Source of the DNA: Coralloluteibacterium stylophorae | GTDB lineage: Bacteria > Pseudomonadota > Gammaproteobacteria > Xanthomonadales > Xanthomonadaceae | DNA length: 64,000 bases | Assembly (NCBI RefSeq): GCF_018122625.2 | Contig: NZ_JAGQFT020000010.1 | Location: forward strand, 62,001-126,000 | Direction of reading: 5' to 3' | Part shown: positions 33,409-42,128 of the stretch, one piece after another | Position numbering within the stretch: the stretch's first letter is position 1 | How the letters are laid out: each line of letters starts with the position of its first letter | The notes under the pieces: generated by a model | Database searches by the model: none | What the model was told of the DNA's origin: nothing | The model's input: only the letters and a program-made list of their open reading frames with translations | Program-made: the position numbers and the translations under genes

Positions 33409-33609
33409 ATGCAGATCCTCCTCAACGGCGATCCGATCGCCCTTCCCGACGACGCCACCGTCGACCGACTCCTGCAGCAGGCCGGGTTGGCGGGCCGCCG
33501 CGTGGCGGTCGAGGTCAACCGCGAGATCGTCCCCCGCGGCCGCCATGCCGGGCACCGCCTCGCCGACGGCGACCGCGTCGAGATCGTCAACGCCATCGGC
33601 GGCGGCTGA
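33409..33609 (+). CDS. thiS: Sulfur carrier protein ThiS
   Basis: A 66-residue ubiquitin-like sulfur carrier for the thiazole half of thiamine. It starts [18 protein letters not shown] and ends in the diglycine tail (AIGGG) that is thiocarboxylated. Open upstream codons exist, but ATG 33409 gives the family length. thiG follows after 54 bases, a common pairing. It is the first chromosomal gene beyond the ICE junction, about 80 bases from the tRNA gene. Confidence 0.95.
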   Translation: MQILLNGDPIALPDDATVDRLLQQAGLAGRRVAVEVNREIVPRGRHAGHRLADGDRVEIVNAIGGG

Positions 33610-33663
33610 GCGCACGACCAAGGTCGCGCCCCATCGCGTGCGCGTCTGCGCGATAATCGGGCG

Positions 33664-34470
33664 ATGCCTTCGATCCCCGATTCCCCCACCGACACCGAGG
33701 CGCTGCGCATCGGCGCGCGCCGCTTCCAGTCCCGCCTGCTGACCGGTACCGGCAAGTTCCGCGACCTCGACGAGACCCGCCGCGCCACCGAGGCCGCCGG
33801 CGCCGAGATCGTCACCGTCGCCATCCGCCGCAGCAACATCGGCCAGAACCCGGACGAGCCCAACCTGCTCGACGTCCTGCCGCCCGACCGCTTCACCATC
33901 CTGCCCAACACCGCCGGCTGCTACAGCGCCGACGAGGCGGTACGCACCTGTCGCCTGGCGCGCGAACTGCTCGACGGCCACACCCTGGTCAAGCTCGAGG
34001 TGCTCGGCGACCAGAGGACCCTGTTCCCGGACGTGGTGCAGACCCTCGCCGCGGCCGAGACCCTGGTCGCCGACGGCTTCGAGGTCATGGTCTACACGTC
34101 CGACGACCCGATCCTGGCGCGCCGGCTCGAGGAGATCGGCTGCGTCGCGGTGATGCCGCTGGCCGCGCCGATCGGCTCCGGCCTCGGCATCCAGAACCGC
34201 TGGAACCTGCTCGAGATCGTCGAGAACGCGAAGGTGCCGATCATCGTCGACGCCGGCGTCGGCACCGCCTCCGACGCGGCGATCGCCATGGAACTGGGCT
34301 GCGACGGCGTGCTGATGAATACCGCGATCGCCGGCGCCAGGGATCCGGTGCGGATGGCCCGGGCCATGCGCGATGCGGTCAGCGCCGGACGCGACGCCTT
34401 CCTCGCCGGGCGCATCCCGCGCCGCCGGCACGCCAGCGCCTCCTCGCCGATCGACGGCCTCGCGCAGTGA
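33664..34470 (+). CDS. thiG: Thiazole synthase ThiG
   Basis: A 268-residue TIM-barrel enzyme that builds thiazole phosphate from deoxyxylulose phosphate, dehydroglycine and ThiS thiocarboxylate. RLLTGTGKF at the N-terminus, the Schiff-base lysine in LVKLEVLGD (about residue 111) and the phosphate-binding [15 protein letters not shown] and [11 protein letters not shown] are present. It is downstream of thiS and overlaps or abuts trmB. Confidence 0.97.
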   Translation: MPSIPDSPTDTEALRIGARRFQSRLLTGTGKFRDLDETRRATEAAGAEIVTVAIRRSNIGQNPDEPNLLDVLPPDRFTILPNTAGCYSADEAVRTCRLARELLDGHTLVKLEVLGDQRTLFPDVVQTLAAAETLVADGFEVMVYTSDDPILARRLEEIGCVAVMPLAAPIGSGLGIQNRWNLLEIVENAKVPIIVDAGVGTASDAAIAMELGCDGVLMNTAIAGARDPVRMARAMRDAVSAGRDAFLAGRIPRRRHASASSPIDGLAQ

Positions 34471-34478
34471 GGCCGGCG

Positions 34479-35240
34479 ATGGTCGACGACGCCAGCGACG
34501 ACGCCTCCTGCGACGAGGGCACCGGCGCGCGTCCCGGCGCGGCGCGCAAGCCGTTCACCGTGCATCCGGGGCGGCGCGAGGTGCGCAGCTTCGTGCTGCG
34601 CCAGGGCCGCCTCACCCCGGCCCAGGACAAGGCCATGCAGGCCGAATGGCCGCGGCGCGGGCTGGAGTTCGCCGGTGCGCCGCGCGACTTCGACGCGGTG
34701 TTCGGGCGCCGCGCGCCGCGCGTGCTGGAGATCGGCTTCGGCAACGGCGAGGCGCTGCTGTGGAGCGCCAGGCGCGATCCGGCGCGCGACTACATCGGCA
34801 TCGAGGTGCACGCGCCTGGCGTGGGCCGGCTGCTGCACGGCCTGGCCGCGGAGGACGTGCCGAACGCGCGGGTCTACTGCCACGACGCGGTCGAGGTGCT
34901 GCGCGCGGACATCGCCGACGCCGCGCTCGACGAGGTGCGCATCTGGTTCCCCGACCCGTGGCACAAGAAGCGCCACCACAAGCGGCGCCTGATCCAGCCA
35001 CCGTTCGTCGCGCTGCTGGCCGACAAGATCGCCGTCGGCGGGCGCCTGCATCTGGCCACCGACTGGCAGGACTATGCTGAGCACATGAACGAGGCCGTCG
35101 CCAGCGAGCCACGCTTCGTCAACCGCGCCGGACCCGGCGGCTGGGTGGAGCGACCCGAGTGGCGGCCGCAGACCCACTTCGAGACCCGCGGACTGGGGCT
35201 CGGCCACGGCATCCGCGACCTGGTCTTCGACCGCCGCTGA
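34479..35240 (+). CDS. trmB: tRNA (guanine-N7)-methyltransferase TrmB
   Basis: A 253-residue class I SAM methyltransferase that makes m7G46 in tRNA. The SAM site is [14 protein letters not shown], the catalytic/tRNA region [16 protein letters not shown], and the C-terminal TKFE-like motif reads THFETRG. The ATG at 34479 has GTGAGG upstream; a GTG four codons earlier (34467) overlaps the thiG stop and is an alternative. A low-complexity N-terminus of about 25 residues precedes the family core. thiG-trmB adjacency is typical of this bacterial group. Confidence 0.96.
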   Translation: MVDDASDDASCDEGTGARPGAARKPFTVHPGRREVRSFVLRQGRLTPAQDKAMQAEWPRRGLEFAGAPRDFDAVFGRRAPRVLEIGFGNGEALLWSARRDPARDYIGIEVHAPGVGRLLHGLAAEDVPNARVYCHDAVEVLRADIADAALDEVRIWFPDPWHKKRHHKRRLIQPPFVALLADKIAVGGRLHLATDWQDYAEHMNEAVASEPRFVNRAGPGGWVERPEWRPQTHFETRGLGLGHGIRDLVFDRR

Positions 35241-35271
35241 CGCAGACCGACGAGGGTGTACGCGCGCTGAC

Positions 35272-37110
35272 ATGGACGAGAGCCTGACGCTCACCACCGA
35301 CATGATCCTGGTGTTCGGCCTGGTGGGCTTCACCATGGCCATGTTCATGACCGAGCGCCTGCGTCCCGACCTCACCGCGCTGATGGTCCTGATCACCCTG
35401 GGCCTGCTCGGCCTGGTGCCGGCCGACCGCCTGTTCGCGGGCTTCGCCGGCAATGCGGTGATCAGCGTGATGGCGACCATGATCCTGGGTGCGGGGCTGG
35501 AGCGCACCGGTGCGCTGAACCGGCTCGCGGTGTGGCTGCTGCGGCGCTCGAAGGGCCTGGAGGAACGGCTGATCCTGTTCGCCTCGGCGATCGGCGGGAT
35601 GATGTCGTCGTCGATGCAGAACCCGGCGGTGATGACCCTGTTCCTGCCGGTCACCTCGCGCCTGTCCAACCGCACCGGCCTGAGCCTGTCGCGCCTGCTG
35701 CTGCCGATCGGCGCCGCGGTGGTGATGGGCGGCGGGCTGACCATGGTCGGCAACTCGCCGCTGATCCTGCTCAACGACCTGCTGCTGCACGCCAACGACA
35801 ACCTGCCCTCCGGCGCGGCGACGCTGGCGCCGTTCGCGATGTTCGCGCCGATGCCGGTCGGCCTGGCGCTGCTCGGCGCGTCGCTGCTGTACTTCCGCTT
35901 CTTCGGCGCGCGCATGCTCGAAGGCGCCGGCGAGAAGAGCGCCACGCCCGGGCGCACCGACAGCTACTTCGCCCAGACCTACGGCATCACCGGCGAGGTG
36001 TTCGAGCTGACGGTGACCTCGGAGAGCCCGCTGGTCGGCATGTCGATCGGCGAGGCCGAGGCGCAGCACGGCGCGCCGCTGTTCCTGGCGCTCAAGAGCG
36101 GGCAGGTCGCGCGGCTGGCGCCGCCGGCCGACGAGATGCTGTGGGTCGGCAGCGTGATCGGCGTCATGGGCACGCGCCGAGAGATCGGCGACTACGCGCA
36201 GAACAACCTGCTGCGCCAGAGCAGCCGCCTGCGCAACTTCGGCGACCTGTTCAACCCCAGCCGCGCCGGCGTCTCCGAGGCGGTGATCCCGCCGAACTCG
36301 GCCTTCATCGGCAAGACCATCGCCGAGCTGCACATGCGCAGGAGCGAAGGCATCAGCGTCCTCGCGGTGAACCGCGACAACGAGGTGTTCCGCGAGGACG
36401 TGCGCCAGCTCGAGATCAAGGCCGGCGACCTGCTGGTGTTCCACAGCATCTGGACCGACCTCGCCCAGGCGGCGTCCAAGCGCGACTTCGTGGTCGTCAC
36501 CGACTATCCGAAGGAAGAGCAGCGCCCGCACAAGCTGTGGGTGGCGATCGGTATCTTCGCCGCCGCGGTTGGGCTGGCGCTGAGCGCGCAGGTCGCGGTG
36601 CCGATCGCGCTGATGACCGGCGCGGCGACCATGCTGATCGCCGGCGTGCTCAACATGGACGAGGCCTATCACGCGGTGAACTGGAAGACCGTGTTCATCA
36701 TGGCCTGCCTGATCCCGCTCGGTTGGGCCATGGACTCCACCGGCGCCGCCGCCTGGCTGGCGCAGGAGATCCTGACGAGGCTGCCGCAGGGCCTGCCGGT
36801 GTGGGCGTTCGAAGCTGCCATCGCGGTGCTGTCGACGGTGTTCGCGCTGGTGATCACCAACGTCGGTGCGACCGTGGTGATGGTGCCGATCGCGATCAAC
36901 TTCGCGCTTGCCGTCGGCGGCAACCCGGCCACCTTCGCCCTGGTGGTGGCGCTGTCGGCGGCGAACAACTTCCTGTCCGCCTCGAACCCGGTGCTGGCGA
37001 TGATCTCCGCGCCCGGCGGCTACAGCAGCCGCGACTTCCTGCGCATCGGCGGGCCGCTGATGCTCGTCTACCTCGGCGTGACCCTGCTGGTGGTCAACCT
37101 GCTGTGGTGA
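35272..37110 (+). CDS. SLC13-family permease with two RCK_C domains
   Basis: A 612-residue inner-membrane transporter. About 11 membrane segments lie in two blocks (residues 7-210 and 420-612), separated by two TrkA-C (RCK_C) domains at about 240-305 and 326-395, the standard layout of DASS/SLC13 anion permeases (sulfate or dicarboxylate type). The conserved SNP-type motif occurs near the C-terminus (NNFLSASNPVLAM). Substrate cannot be fixed from sequence. It converges on and overlaps the Rieske gene by 17 bases. Confidence 0.93.
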   Translation: MDESLTLTTDMILVFGLVGFTMAMFMTERLRPDLTALMVLITLGLLGLVPADRLFAGFAGNAVISVMATMILGAGLERTGALNRLAVWLLRRSKGLEERLILFASAIGGMMSSSMQNPAVMTLFLPVTSRLSNRTGLSLSRLLLPIGAAVVMGGGLTMVGNSPLILLNDLLLHANDNLPSGAATLAPFAMFAPMPVGLALLGASLLYFRFFGARMLEGAGEKSATPGRTDSYFAQTYGITGEVFELTVTSESPLVGMSIGEAEAQHGAPLFLALKSGQVARLAPPADEMLWVGSVIGVMGTRREIGDYAQNNLLRQSSRLRNFGDLFNPSRAGVSEAVIPPNSAFIGKTIAELHMRRSEGISVLAVNRDNEVFREDVRQLEIKAGDLLVFHSIWTDLAQAASKRDFVVVTDYPKEEQRPHKLWVAIGIFAAAVGLALSAQVAVPIALMTGAATMLIAGVLNMDEAYHAVNWKTVFIMACLIPLGWAMDSTGAAAWLAQEILTRLPQGLPVWAFEAAIAVLSTVFALVITNVGATVVMVPIAINFALAVGGNPATFALVVALSAANNFLSASNPVLAMISAPGGYSSRDFLRIGGPLMLVYLGVTLLVVNLLW

Positions 37111-37480
37111 GCCCGGCGCCGGTCGCGTCGACGAGCCAGACCTGCCCGTCGCGCTCCTCGACCGCCACCGCGACCAGCGCCTCGCCGCGGCAGGGCCCGC
37201 CGACGCAGACCCCGTCGTCGCTGCGGAAGCTGGCGCCGTGCGCGGCGCAGACGATGTGCCCGCCCTTGTCGAACAGGAACTGGCCCGGCGCCCAGTCGAG
37301 CCGGCGGCCGGCGTGCGGGCAGACGTTCAGGTAGGCGCGGACGCTGCCGGAAACCCGCATCAGCATCAGCGATTGCGCCTCGCCGTCGACCTCGGCCTCG
37401 ATCTCCAGCGCGCCGGTCGCGGGAATCCGCGAGGCCTCGATTAACGATCCAATTACATTCATCACCGGGCCTTTGCCCAT
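37094..37480 (-). CDS. Rieske 2Fe-2S domain protein
   Basis: A 128-residue single-domain Rieske ferredoxin. The cluster ligands are CPH (CPHAGRRLDW) and CAAH (HIVCAAHGASF), followed by the Gly/Pro loop VGGPCRG. Start at ATG 37480 is preceded by GAGGGA; ATG 37460-37462 (MNVIGS) is an alternative. No oxygenase partner is adjacent, so its redox partner is unknown. It converges with the SLC13 gene and is divergent from the small membrane protein. Confidence 0.9.
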   Translation of the reverse strand: MGKGPVMNVIGSLIEASRIPATGALEIEAEVDGEAQSLMLMRVSGSVRAYLNVCPHAGRRLDWAPGQFLFDKGGHIVCAAHGASFRSDDGVCVGGPCRGEALVAVAVEERDGQVWLVDATGAGLTTAG

Positions 37481-37513
37481 ACTCGGCCGTCCCTCATGGT
37501 GCCACGAGCGACG

Positions 37514-37786
37514 ATGTTCCACTCCCGCTCCCGCTTCATCCATTTCGACCTGCGCAAGCCGCGCCACCCGCTGGTCAAGCTCGGCTTCGGCCTGGTCGGC
37601 GTCGCCCTGCTGTCGGTGCTGCTGGTGTTCGGCCTGTTCGCCGGCGCGGCGATGCTGGCGGCCGGCGTGGTCTGGCGCCTGGCCGTGCAGCTGCGCGCGC
37701 CGCAACAGCAGCAGGCCGTGCGCGGCGGCGCGATCGACGGCGAGTTCCGCGTCGTGCGCAAGTCCGATCCGATGCTGTCGCGCTGA
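37514..37786 (+). CDS. Small conserved membrane protein
   Basis: A 90-residue protein with a basic N-terminus (FHSRSRFIHFDLRKPRHP), one long or two short membrane segments (about residues 24-60) and a soluble tail. I do not recognise a named family with certainty. It is divergent from the Rieske gene (33-base gap) and followed by a strong terminator, so it is a single-gene unit. Confidence 0.7.
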   Translation: MFHSRSRFIHFDLRKPRHPLVKLGFGLVGVALLSVLLVFGLFAGAAMLAAGVVWRLAVQLRAPQQQQAVRGGAIDGEFRVVRKSDPMLSR

Positions 37787-37810
37787 GCGCGCCGCCGTCG
37801 CTCCACCGAA

Positions 37811-37838
37811 ACGCCCGGGCCCCTGCCCGGGCGTTTTT
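37811..37838 (+). terminator. Strong rho-independent terminator
   Basis: A perfect 10-bp stem ACGCCCGGGC/GCCCGGGCGT with a CCCT loop, followed by TTTTT. It ends the small membrane-protein gene. Confidence 0.93.
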
Positions 37839-37866
37839 GCATTCAGCCCCTGCTCCCGAGCCGCCC

Positions 37867-38583
37867 ATGTCCTCTCCGCTGCCAGCGACCGTCATCCCCG
37901 CTCCCGTGCCCACCACCCTCGCCGTGCGTGGCACCGAGGCCCGTTTCCCGGTGCGCAGGATCTACTGCGTCGGGCGCAACTTCGCCGACCACGCCAAGGA
38001 GATGGGTGCCACCGTCGACCGTGGCAATCCGGTGTTCTTCCACAAGCCGGCCGACGCCCTGGTCCCGGGAGGCGGTGCGGTGCCGTATCCTCCGGCGACG
38101 GGCGACCTGCACCACGAGGTCGAGCTCGTGGTCGCACTGGGGCGCGACGCCGATGGCGAAGTCGATGCCGCGCGCGCGCTCGACCTGGTGTTCGGCTACG
38201 GCGTCGGCCTCGACCTCACCCGACGCGACCTGCAGGCCGCGGCCAAGGCCAAGGGCCTGCCCTGGGACACCGCCAAGGGCTTCGATGCCTCGGCGCCGGC
38301 CAGCGAACTGGTGCCGGTGGCCGAAGCCGGCCACGACGTCTCGCGCCGGCTGTGGCTCGAGGTCAACGGCGCGCCGCGCCAGGCCGCGACGCTGGACACC
38401 ATGATCTTCGGCGTCGCCGAGATCATCGCGGCGCTGTCGAAGCTCTACGCCCTGCGCGCGGGCGACCTGGTGTTCATGGGCACGCCCGCGGGCGTCGCCG
38501 CGCTCGTTCCGGGCGACCGTTTCCGCGCCGGCGTCGACGGCCTCGTCGAGTTCGAAGGACACATCGTGGAGACAACGCGGTGA
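37867..38583 (+). CDS. Fumarylacetoacetate hydrolase family protein
   Basis: A 238-residue FAH-fold enzyme. Metal-binding and active-site motifs are present: IYCVGRNFADHAKEMG, the H-x-V-E-L-type ligand segment HHEVELVVALG, DLTRRDLQ and the C-terminal GDLVFMGTPAGV. This short form acts on oxaloacetate-like or acylpyruvate substrates in characterised members; the exact reaction here is uncertain. The frame opens 30 bases earlier at a TTG inside the terminator tail, so ATG 37867 is used. Confidence 0.93.
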   Translation: MSSPLPATVIPAPVPTTLAVRGTEARFPVRRIYCVGRNFADHAKEMGATVDRGNPVFFHKPADALVPGGGAVPYPPATGDLHHEVELVVALGRDADGEVDAARALDLVFGYGVGLDLTRRDLQAAAKAKGLPWDTAKGFDASAPASELVPVAEAGHDVSRRLWLEVNGAPRQAATLDTMIFGVAEIIAALSKLYALRAGDLVFMGTPAGVAALVPGDRFRAGVDGLVEFEGHIVETTR

Positions 38584-38625
38584 GCTAGAGTCCGGCGCGA
38601 TCCCAGCACGCCCGAGGAGGTGTCG

Positions 38626-39096
38626 ATGAGCGTCATGAAGGAGTTCAAGGAGTTCGCGATGCGCGGCAACGTCATCGACCTCGCGGTCGGTGTCGTGATC
38701 GGTGGCGCCTTCGGCAAGATCGTCACCTCGCTGGTGAACGACATCGTGATGCCGCCGGTCGGGCTGCTCATCGGCGGCGTCGACTTCAGCCAGCTCTCGA
38801 TCGTGCTGCGCGAGGCGACCGTCAACGCCGCGGGCGAGCCGGTCGAGGCGGTCGCCATCAACATCGGCCTGTTCGTCAACACCATCATCCAGTTCATCAT
38901 CATCGCGCTGGCGGTGTTCTTCGCGGTGCGCTTCATCAACTCGCTCAAGCGCAAGGAGCCGGCACCGCCCGAGCCCAAGCCGGCCACGCCGCCGGAGGAC
39001 GTGCTGCTGCTGCGCGAGATCCGCGACGCGCTCAAGGCGCGCCCTGCGCAGTCCGGCCCCGCCACCACCGGCCCGGTCTCGCCGCCGCCGGCCTGA
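38626..39096 (+). CDS. mscL: Large-conductance mechanosensitive channel MscL
   Basis: A 156-residue channel that releases solutes on hypo-osmotic shock. The N-terminus [30 protein letters not shown] and DIVMPPVG are the canonical TM1 and loop, with TM2 at about residues 88-110 and the cytoplasmic bundle at the end ([13 protein letters not shown]). A Pro-rich tail makes it slightly longer than the E. coli protein. A GAGGAGG site precedes ATG 38626; the next ATG (38635) is less likely. Confidence 0.97.
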   Translation: MSVMKEFKEFAMRGNVIDLAVGVVIGGAFGKIVTSLVNDIVMPPVGLLIGGVDFSQLSIVLREATVNAAGEPVEAVAINIGLFVNTIIQFIIIALAVFFAVRFINSLKRKEPAPPEPKPATPPEDVLLLREIRDALKARPAQSGPATTGPVSPPPA

Positions 39097-39119
39097 CCGG
39101 CACCGTCCCCAGGCGACGC

Positions 39120-39147
39120 GGAAGGGCCGGCGCATGCCGGCCCTTCC
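39120..39147 (+). terminator. Stem-loop after mscL
   Basis: A perfect 12-bp stem (GGAAGGGCCGGC with its complement) and a GCAT loop, 23 bases after the mscL stop. The following T content is low, so termination may be partly structure-driven. Confidence 0.7.
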
Positions 39148-39242
39148 GCTTCAGGCATCCGGGACCTGTGGCACGGCCCGCCGTCGCCGGCGCGGGGCTA
39201 GACTCGACGGTTTCCCGTCCGCCACCGCCGCCGGAGCCGCCC

Positions 39243-40667
39243 ATGCCTCGCCCCCTCGCCCGCCGCGTCACCGTCCTCGCCCTGGCACTCGCCGCCGCCC
39301 GTCCCGCCGCCGCCGAGACGCGCCTGCCCGACGACGCGCTGGAACAGGCCGCGGTGCTGCGCGACCGCGGCCTGGCCGGCAGCGCGGCCTACGGCATCGT
39401 CGAATCGCTGACGACCGAGGTCGGGCCGCGGATGGCGGGCACCGAGGCCGACGCGCGCGCGGTCGCCTGGGCCCGCGCCAAGTTCGAGGAGCTGGGCTTC
39501 GACCGCGTGCGCGTGGAACCGGTGACCTTCCCGGTCTGGCATCGCGGCCACGAGCAGGCGCGCATCCTGGGCGACCACGCGCAGCCGCTCCTGATCACCG
39601 CGCTGGGCGGCAGCGTCGGCACCGGGGGGCAGCCGCTGGAAGCCGAGGTCGTCCGCTTCGATTCCCTGGACGCGCTGATGGCCGCGGACGCGGCCAGCGT
39701 GCGCGGCAAGATCGCCTTCATCGACGGCAGGATGGAGCGCTTCCGCGACGGCCGCGGCTATGGCCCCGCGGTGGGCGCGCGCAGCAACGGCGCGACCGAG
39801 GCGGCGCGGCGCGGCGCGCGCGCGGTGCTGATCCGCTCCATCGGCACCGATTCCGACCGCCTGCCGCACACCGGCATGATGCGCTACGCCGAGGGGGTCA
39901 CGCAGATCCCCGCCGCGGCGCTGTCGGTGCCCGATGCCGAGCAGCTGACCCGCGTCCTGGAGCGCGACCGCAGCGCGCGCGTGCGCCTCGACATCGACGC
40001 CGAGACCCGCGGCGAGTACACCTCGCACAACGTCATCGGCGAGATCGTCGGCAGCGAGAGGCCCGAGGAGGTGGTGCTGATCGGCGGCCACCTGGATTCC
40101 TGGGACCTCGGCACCGGCGCGGTCGACGACGCCACCGGCGGCGGCATCACCATGGCCGCGGGCAAGCTGATCGCCTCGCTGCCGGAACGCCCCCGGCGCA
40201 CCGTGCGCGTGGTCGCCTTCGCCAACGAGGAGCAGGGCCTGCTCGGCGCACGTGCCTACGCCAGGGCGCACGCCGATGCGATCGCGCAGCACGTGATCGG
40301 CGCCGAGAGCGACTTCGGCGCGGGCCGCATCTATGCCCTGCGCGGCAACGTCGAGCCCGAGGCGCGCAAGGCGCTGGCGCAGATCGCCGAGGTGCTGACT
40401 CCGCTCGGTATCGCCTACGAGGGCGAGGGCGGCGGTCCCGGTCCGGACATCGGGCCGATGGCCGCGCGCGGCATGGCCTGGGCGCAGCTGGCGCAGGACG
40501 GAACCGACTATTTCGACCTGCACCACACCGCCAACGACACGCTCGACAAGGTCGATGCCGAAGCGCTCGACCAGCAGGCGGCGGCGTACGCGGTATTCGC
40601 CTACCTCGCCGCCGAGGCCGAGGGCGATTTCGGCAGCGCCCCCAAAAGCGCAGGCGAAGAGGACTGA
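39243..40667 (+). CDS. Secreted M28-family zinc aminopeptidase/carboxypeptidase-like
   Basis: A 474-residue exported peptidase with a short signal peptide (to AAAE, about residue 25) and a PA-like insert (about 110-230). Zinc-site motifs are present: GGHLDSWDLGTGAVDDATG, FANEEQGLLG, GAESDFG and DYFDLHHTANDT. This matches M28 peptidases of the glutamate carboxypeptidase/Q type. It probably trims peptides in the periplasm or outside. The gene is a single unit between the mscL terminator and a convergent protease gene. Confidence 0.93.
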   Translation: MPRPLARRVTVLALALAAARPAAAETRLPDDALEQAAVLRDRGLAGSAAYGIVESLTTEVGPRMAGTEADARAVAWARAKFEELGFDRVRVEPVTFPVWHRGHEQARILGDHAQPLLITALGGSVGTGGQPLEAEVVRFDSLDALMAADAASVRGKIAFIDGRMERFRDGRGYGPAVGARSNGATEAARRGARAVLIRSIGTDSDRLPHTGMMRYAEGVTQIPAAALSVPDAEQLTRVLERDRSARVRLDIDAETRGEYTSHNVIGEIVGSERPEEVVLIGGHLDSWDLGTGAVDDATGGGITMAAGKLIASLPERPRRTVRVVAFANEEQGLLGARAYARAHADAIAQHVIGAESDFGAGRIYALRGNVEPEARKALAQIAEVLTPLGIAYEGEGGGPGPDIGPMAARGMAWAQLAQDGTDYFDLHHTANDTLDKVDAEALDQQAAAYAVFAYLAAEAEGDFGSAPKSAGEED

Positions 40668-40790
40668 GTCGGTCCGCGGGCGGCGCGGCGGCGACCCGCG
40701 CCGCAGGCGCGGCCGCTCCGTCGCGGATCCGGCCGCGCCAGGTGCCGCCGGCGGCGGTCGGGACGCGCGCCGGCGACGCCTGCAGCGCGA

Positions 40791-42014
40791 TCAGGCGTCG
40801 AGCAGCGGCACGTCGAGGCTTTTCGCCGGCCGCCCGAGCACCTGCTGCGCGGCCTCGCGCAGGTCCTCGAGGTCGACGCTGCCGTCCTTCATCAGCACGC
40901 GCACCAGGTCGTCGAGCGACTTGCCGCCGTCGCTCTCCTGGCGGATCTCGTCGTCCAGGTCGCGGAACAGCACCACGGCCCGGGCCCGGATTGCGCCCTG
41001 CGCCAGCCGCGCCCGCAGCGAGTCCGCCTCGCCGCCGCGCTCGTCCATCCAGCCCATGGCGCGCTCGTAGCGGCTGTCGCTGAGCATGCCGACCTGGCGC
41101 AGCAGGCGCAGGCTGTAGTACTCGGCGATGCCCTCGCCGATCCAGCGGTCGCGCCCGGCGCCGCGCACGCCGGTGACCACGTGCACGACCTCGTGCACCA
41201 GGGTGCTGGTGCCGTTCTCGCTGATCAGAGGGCGGTCGGAATGCATGTACAGCGACTGCGGCGCGGACAGGCCGCCGCGCCACATCGGGTCGTCGGCGCC
41301 GACGATCAGGAGCTTCGGCGGCAGCCTGCCGAAGGCCGCCTTCATCTCCGGCAGCACCAGGTTGAGCATCGCCAGGATCTCGTTGCGGCGCATGCTGTCG
41401 CCCTTCGGCGCGGCGACCACCAGCAGGGTGCCTGCGACCCGCTCCAGGCGGATGCCGATGTCGCCGGCGATGAGCCAGCCCGTCGGCCGCGCCAGCGAGT
41501 GCTCCGGATTGGTGACGGCGAAGCTGCCCTTCTCCAGCTCCGGCCACTGGGTCTGCGCGGTCCAGCCCTCGGGCCCCGCGACGTGCAGCGTCGCCTTCGA
41601 GCGGGCGCCCTTGGCGACGCGCACGCGCGCCGGCGGCACCAGGTCGTCGCCGCGCAGCAGTGCCCAGTCGCGGGTGATCCGTGCGTCGTAGCCGCCGCCG
41701 CGGCGCCGGTGGTCGATGCGGTGGCTGTAGCGCAACGTGCCGCCGGCCTTCGGCGGCAGCCAGGTGACGCGGTCGCCCTCGCGCTCGACCTCGCCATCGC
41801 CGCGCACGTCGTCGTAGAGATCCGGATCCAGCTCCAGCCCCAGTTCGCGCAAGACCCCGTCGTCCTGGCCGACCACGATGGCCACCTCGGCGGTCCCGTC
41901 CTCCGGCACCAGCCGCACCCGGTAGTCGACGTCATAGGTGGGCGCGGCGGCCGCGAGGACCGGGGCCGCGAGGGCCAGCAACAGCAGGAGCGGAATGGCG
42001 ACGTGACGCGGCAT
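40791..42014 (-). CDS. Secreted gluzincin-like metalloprotease (HEXXH)
   Basis: A 407-residue exported protein (signal peptide LLLLLALAAPVLAAAA, residues 8-24). A zinc motif HEVVH sits near residue 262, followed after 15 residues by GEGIAEYY, which supplies a glutamate ligand; this resembles the M1/M61 gluzincin arrangement with an unusually short spacer. The N-terminal half is beta-rich and M1-like. The frame is open to 42113 but ATG 42014 gives the signal peptide. I do not recognise a named family; substrate unknown. Confidence 0.8.
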   Translation of the reverse strand: MPRHVAIPLLLLLALAAPVLAAAAPTYDVDYRVRLVPEDGTAEVAIVVGQDDGVLRELGLELDPDLYDDVRGDGEVEREGDRVTWLPPKAGGTLRYSHRIDHRRRGGGYDARITRDWALLRGDDLVPPARVRVAKGARSKATLHVAGPEGWTAQTQWPELEKGSFAVTNPEHSLARPTGWLIAGDIGIRLERVAGTLLVVAAPKGDSMRRNEILAMLNLVLPEMKAAFGRLPPKLLIVGADDPMWRGGLSAPQSLYMHSDRPLISENGTSTLVHEVVHVVTGVRGAGRDRWIGEGIAEYYSLRLLRQVGMLSDSRYERAMGWMDERGGEADSLRARLAQGAIRARAVVLFRDLDDEIRQESDGGKSLDDLVRVLMKDGSVDLEDLREAAQQVLGRPAKSLDVPLLDA

Positions 42015-42128
42015 CGGCGGACTCGCGGCGGGATGGACCGGCGATTGTGCTTCACGCCGGTGAACACCGCTCGAAGCGGGCCGCCCTCGGCGCCACCCGC
42101 CACCGAGGGCCACCGGGCGACGCCCGCC

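Noticed and set aside
33409-35240. thiS-thiG-trmB as ICE cargo
   Set aside because: They lie on the chromosomal side of the intact tRNA gene, and the integrase with its repeats is on the other side.
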